Shown here: piece after piece, positions 6,964-10,033 of the stretch
How the letters are laid out: the number at the start of each line of letters is the position of its first letter
Numbering within the stretch: position 1 is the stretch's first letter
From: Atopobium sp. UBA6362
GTDB taxonomy: Bacteria > Actinomycetota > Coriobacteriia > Coriobacteriales > Atopobiaceae
DNA length: 10,033 bases
Direction: 5' to 3'
Assembly (NCBI GenBank): GCA_002440065.1
Contig: DJRK01000007.1
Coordinates: 1-10,033, forward strand
Notes under the pieces: model-generated
Told to the model about the DNA's origin: nothing
The model's database searches: none
Seen by the model: only the letters and a program-made list of their open reading frames with translations
Translations under genes and position numbers: made by a program

Positions 6964-8058
6964 ATGACGCGCTTTTTCCTTGCCGAGAAGGACTCGCTCA
7001 GGCTGCTCAGGTTCGCCCGCAGCAGTCCTTTCCTCTTTCTTTCCCCGTGCCCGGAGGACGAGCTCGTCGTCGAGCCCTACACTTCCGCGGAGCTCCTGGA
7101 GCTGCGGCGCGCGCTGCCCCCGGAAATGAGCGGCTTCGACGCGTCCTCCCCTCTTTGCCTCACGTTCTTCTCGCGGGAATCGAGGTCGCAGTCCAAGCTC
7201 ATCAGGCCGTTCGTCTCCCTGAGTGCCCTGCCTCCGGGCGCCTTCCTGGAGGTCATGGGCCCATGGGGCCGCGCGGGATCGAGGGTTTACGTCGAGTCGC
7301 CTGCGCTCGCCCTCGTGAGAATGGCGCAGGTCCTTCTTCCCGCCGTCAGAGGCGGGCAGCTCAGACGCAGCGCCGCGCTCGTTCGGCTCATGGGGCTCGC
7401 GATGGAGTTCTGCGGCACCTATGCGCGCGACCCGCTCGACCCTCTTGGCGGCCCTTGCGCCTATGGGGTCGAGCCGCTCGCGGACGCCGATTCGCTGAGA
7501 CGTTTTCTGCTGGGGGCGTCCGGCATACGGGGGCTGAGGTTCGCACGCGAGGCGTCCGGGTATGCACTTGACGGCTCGGCTTCTCCCGCAGAAACGCTCC
7601 TGGCGCTTGCGATGAGCCTGCCGCCCAGGCTCGGGGGCGCCCCGCTTCCCGGTTTCGCCATGAACGAGCCCCTTGAGCTGGAGGGCGACGCCACGTCGCT
7701 TCTCCACCACCGGTCCATGAGACCGGACTTCTATTGGCGCGAGCAGCGGGTCGCGCTCGAATACAACGGGAAGGTCCACGACTCCGAGGACGGCCACGAA
7801 GAGGACCATTTCCGCAGGCAGGACTATGCGACCTGCGGGATTGGCGTGGTCGAGGCCCGAAGCTCGGACGTGAGAGATACCGGGGCCCTGGAAAGGCTCA
7901 TCAAGCTCGTGGCCCTCGAGCTTGAAAGGAGGGGCGGCGACGGGCCCAGCCTCCGCAAGCGGATCGACGCGAGCCTCCAGGACCCGCAGGCGCGGGTAGC
8001 GCGGGCGCAGCTCGTTTACGAGCTCACCCGGGGCCGTAGGCACGGTGAGCCCGGGTGA
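6964..8058 (+). CDS. Putative PD-(D/E)XK / DUF559-like nuclease, accessory gene
   Basis: The 364-residue protein is not one I can name. Its C-terminal third (about 205-330) looks like the very-short-patch-repair/DUF559 branch of the PD-(D/E)XK nuclease fold. A helix has SPAET with E210, a strand has RPDFYW with D255, and a strand has VALEYNGKVH with E266 and K270. A basic/acidic helix DHFRRQDYATCG and a strand GVVEARSSDV follow. D255 and E266 are spaced as in a catalytic pair; the usual ExK lysine is N268, with K270 possibly replacing it. The N-terminal part (1-200) has no motif I can name, but RVYVESPALALVRMAQVL and MEFCGTYA resemble the head of other actinobacterial DUF559-type proteins, some linked to AbiE-like systems. 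No signal peptide or membrane helix is seen. It is the only plus-strand gene, convergent with lysS and divergent from clpC, flanked by 13-base repeats. AGA/AGG encode about 18 of some 41 arginines. Nuclease activity is inferred. Confidence 0.8.
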   Translation: MTRFFLAEKDSLRLLRFARSSPFLFLSPCPEDELVVEPYTSAELLELRRALPPEMSGFDASSPLCLTFFSRESRSQSKLIRPFVSLSALPPGAFLEVMGPWGRAGSRVYVESPALALVRMAQVLLPAVRGGQLRRSAALVRLMGLAMEFCGTYARDPLDPLGGPCAYGVEPLADADSLRRFLLGASGIRGLRFAREASGYALDGSASPAETLLALAMSLPPRLGGAPLPGFAMNEPLELEGDATSLLHHRSMRPDFYWREQRVALEYNGKVHDSEDGHEEDHFRRQDYATCGIGVVEARSSDVRDTGALERLIKLVALELERRGGDGPSLRKRIDASLQDPQARVARAQLVYELTRGRRHGEPG

Positions 8059-8097
8059 GCGCTGCGTCGCAGACGAGCGTTGCGCTCCAGCCGAGCA

Positions 8098-8211
8098 TTA
8101 CAGAGGTGTATTCCCTCTTCCCGGAAAAACGCGCCCAGTGCGTTCACTTGCCAAGAAAACCAGCAGAGGTGCATGCCCTAGAGCACGCACCTCTGCAATA
8201 CACCTCTGCAA
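8098..8211. repeat. Right cluster of four 13-base repeats, nested inverted
   Basis: The same unit as on the left occurs as TACACCTCTGTAA (8110..8098, minus), TGCACCTCTGCTG (8173..8161, minus), CGCACCTCTGCAA (8186-8198, plus) and TACACCTCTGCAA (8199-8211, plus). The last two abut with a 13-base period. The copies pair in nested fashion: the two TAC-type units form an outer 12-base perfect inverted repeat (8101-8112 with 8197-8208), and the two YGC-type units form an inner 14-base stem with one A/C mismatch (G-U on the minus-strand RNA). Confidence 0.85.
8153..8196 (-). terminator. Likely intrinsic terminator of lysS, built from the repeats
   Basis: Read on the minus strand, the arms 8196..8183 and 8176..8163 form a 14-bp stem (one G-U) with a six-base loop. 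TGGTTTTCTT (8162..8153) follows as a T-rich tail. It begins about 60 bases after the lysS stop codon. On the plus strand no T-run follows the stem, so it should act mainly on lysS and not on the convergent nuclease gene. Confidence 0.5.
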
Positions 8212-8257
8212 CGAAGGGGCGACCGCCGCCCGAACGGAGCGACGACCCGGAAAACCG

Positions 8258-10033
8258 CTACTCCACGCCGTCGCAGGTGGGCTGGATGGCCTTCATGGCC
8301 TCGATGACGCTCGCGAAGAGCTCGTCGAGCTCCATACCGTTGAGCTCGGCGCCCTTGCGGATGACGTCGCGGTCGCAGCCGGCGGCAAAGCGCTTGTCCT
8401 TGAACTTCTTCTTGAGGCTCTTCACCTCGAAGTCCATGACGGACTTGGACGGGCGCATGAGCACGGCCGCCTGGATAAGGCCGGAGAGCTCGTCGCAGGC
8501 GAAGAGCACGCACTCCATCTTGTTGCTCGGCGCGGGGAGGTCCGGGTTGTTGTCGGAGTTGTGCGTCTGGATGGCGCGGGCGAGCTCCTTGGTGCCGCCG
8601 GCCTCCTCGATGAGCTCGGCGCCCTTCACGGTGTGCTGCACCGCGTCCTGGAACTTCTCCCAGTCGAGGTCGTGGAGAAGACCGACCTGGCCCCAGAACT
8701 CCACGTTCTGCGGGTCGTACTTCTCGGCGTAGTAGCGCATGAGGCCCTCGAGGGTCTGCCCGTGGGCGATATGGAACGGGTCCTCGTTGTACTGCTTCAG
8801 CAGCTCAAAGGCCTGGTCGCGCGTGAGGCCGGTCTCGAGCGGCGCGGCCTCGGCGTGGGCAGCGGCGGCCTCGTTCGACGCGCCGTGCTCGGCGTCGTCG
8901 GCCAGGGCGTCGACGGAGGCGGCGGCGTTGTCGGTGGTCTCGGGCAGCTGGGAGGCGATGTCGGCCCGGGTGACGACCTCGGGCTTCATCTGCGGGAAGA
9001 GGAGCACGTCGCGGATGGCGGGCGCGTCGCAGAACAGCATGATCATGCGGTCGATGCCGTAGCCGATGCCGCCCGCGGGGGGCATGCCGTACTCGAGGGC
9101 GCGCACGTAGTCGTAGTCGTAGCCCATGGCCTCGTCGTCGCCGAAGCCCTTGGCCGCGACCTGCTCGGCGAAGCGGCCGGCCTGGTCGACGGGGTCGTTG
9201 AGCTCGGAGAAGGCGTTCGCGTACTCGTGGCCGCAGATGACGAGCTCGAAGCGGTCGGTCAGGCGCGGGTCGTCGTCCTTGCGCTTGGAGAGGGGGCTTA
9301 CCTCCTCGGGGTAGTCGCACACGAAGGTCGGGTTCACGAGCGTGGCCTCGCCGAGCTCGTCGTAGAGCTCGAAGACGAGCTTGCCCGCGCCCCAGTTCTC
9401 CTGCCACTCGATGTCGTGCTCCTCGCAGATCTGGCGCAGGCGCTCGACCGGGGTGTCCATGTCCACGTGCTCGCCCACGGCGGCCGAGGCGACCTCGGAC
9501 AGCGGGATGGACGCCCAGGTGCCGGACATGTCGACCTCTTGGCCCTGGTAGGTGATGACCTCGTGGCCCTCCTCGCAGCCGCAGACCTCACGGGCGATGG
9601 TCTTGAAGAGGCCCTGGGTGAGCTCCTTCATGCCCTCGAGGTCGGAGTAGGCGCAGTAGGCCTCCATGGAGGTGAACTCGGGGTTGTGCGTGAGGTCCAT
9701 GCCCTCGTTGCGGAACTGGCGGCCGATCTCGAACACGCGCTCGAGGCCGCCCACGATGCAGCGCTTGAGCGGAAGCTCGGTGGCGATGCGCAGGTAGAAG
9801 TCGCGGTCGAGCGCGTTGAAGTGCGTGACGAAGGGCTTGGCGTTCGCGCCACCGAGGATGGCGTGCATCATGGGGGTCTCGACCTCCATGTAGCCGTCGG
9901 CCTCCATGTAGCGGCGGATAAGGCTGATGATCCGGCTGCGCTTGCGGAAGGTCTCGCGGACCTCGGGGTTCATGATGAGGTCGACGTAGCGCTGGCGGTA
10001 GCGGACCTCGCGGTCGGTCAGGCCGTGGAACTT
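8258..10033 (-). CDS. lysS: Lysyl-tRNA synthetase fused to C-terminal HD hydrolase, N-terminus beyond right edge
   Basis: This class II aminoacyl-tRNA synthetase charges tRNA-Lys. The visible 591 residues begin inside the family at KFHGLTDREVRYRQRYVDLI, so the N-terminal anticodon-binding OB domain lies outside the window. Motif 1 has EVETPMMHAILGGANAKPF, motif 2 FRNEGMDLTHNPEFT and motif 3 GGIGYGIDRMIMLF. LysS normally ends near IRDVLLFPQMKPE (about base 8978). Here the frame continues 239 residues: an Ala/Glu/Asp-rich linker of about 50, then an HD domain resembling the COG2316 hydrolase family. Counting from the first extra residue, it shows H72 (AHGQTLEGLMR), H102-D103 (GLLHDLDW), H115, H139 (IQTHN) and D162 (CDELSGLI). 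MRPSKSV and VKSLKKKFKDKRFAAG follow, and all expected ligands are intact. The reading frame is unbroken across the junction and codon use is uniform. The substrate of the HD domain is unknown; the synthetase call is certain. Confidence 0.97.
   Translation of the reverse strand, partial: KFHGLTDREVRYRQRYVDLIMNPEVRETFRKRSRIISLIRRYMEADGYMEVETPMMHAILGGANAKPFVTHFNALDRDFYLRIATELPLKRCIVGGLERVFEIGRQFRNEGMDLTHNPEFTSMEAYCAYSDLEGMKELTQGLFKTIAREVCGCEEGHEVITYQGQEVDMSGTWASIPLSEVASAAVGEHVDMDTPVERLRQICEEHDIEWQENWGAGKLVFELYDELGEATLVNPTFVCDYPEEVSPLSKRKDDDPRLTDRFELVICGHEYANAFSELNDPVDQAGRFAEQVAAKGFGDDEAMGYDYDYVRALEYGMPPAGGIGYGIDRMIMLFCDAPAIRDVLLFPQMKPEVVTRADIASQLPETTDNAAASVDALADDAEHGASNEAAAAHAEAAPLETGLTRDQAFELLKQYNEDPFHIAHGQTLEGLMRYYAEKYDPQNVEFWGQVGLLHDLDWEKFQDAVQHTVKGAELIEEAGGTKELARAIQTHNSDNNPDLPAPSNKMECVLFACDELSGLIQAAVLMRPSKSVMDFEVKSLKKKFKDKRFAAGCDRDVIRKGAELNGMELDELFASVIEAMKAIQPTCDGVE

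Noticed and set aside
8060..8090. Inverted repeat GAGCGC / GCGCTC after the nuclease gene as its terminator
   Set aside because: Only six bases per arm and no following T-run; too weak to call.

Overview
The window is GC-rich, densely coded bacterial chromosome. Protein sequences and gene order suggest an actinobacterium, most likely class Coriobacteriia (Olsenella/Collinsella/Atopobium relatives). This is judged from composition and general protein resemblance, not from a database search. Six of the seven genes lie on the minus strand and are recognisable housekeeping or stress genes. One gene lies on the plus strand and looks like an accessory insertion.

Layout from left to right: cysS (cysteinyl-tRNA synthetase, cut by the left edge); ispF and ispD (two steps of the MEP isoprenoid pathway); disA (c-di-AMP synthase); and clpC (Hsp100 unfoldase of the ClpCP protease). 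Next comes a 640-base non-coding stretch, then a plus-strand gene for a putative PD-(D/E)XK/DUF559-like nuclease at 6964..8058, and finally lysS (lysyl-tRNA synthetase, cut by the right edge). Transcription of the minus-strand genes runs lysS, clpC, disA, ispD, ispF, cysS. disA, ispD and ispF overlap by ATGA stop/start junctions and are surely one translationally coupled unit. The order recalls the Bacillus subtilis lysS..clpC-radA-disA-yacL-ispD-ispF-gltX-cysE-cysS cluster, but ctsR, mcsA, mcsB, radA, yacL, gltX and cysE are absent here.

Three things stand out. (1) The lysyl-tRNA synthetase does not stop at its normal C-terminus. It continues in frame through an Ala-rich linker into a complete HD-superfamily hydrolase domain with intact metal-binding motifs. 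(2) The plus-strand nuclease-like gene is flanked on both sides by at least ten copies of a 13-base element (consensus TRCACCTCTGCAA), in tandem and inverted arrangements that form nested hairpins. It sits where Firmicutes carry ctsR-mcsAB, and its arginine codon use differs from its neighbours. (3) The clpC-disA gap holds an 18-base perfect palindrome and a 13-bp inverted repeat. Half of that inverted repeat recurs upstream of clpC, which suggests an operator or RNA control point for this stress/second-messenger operon.
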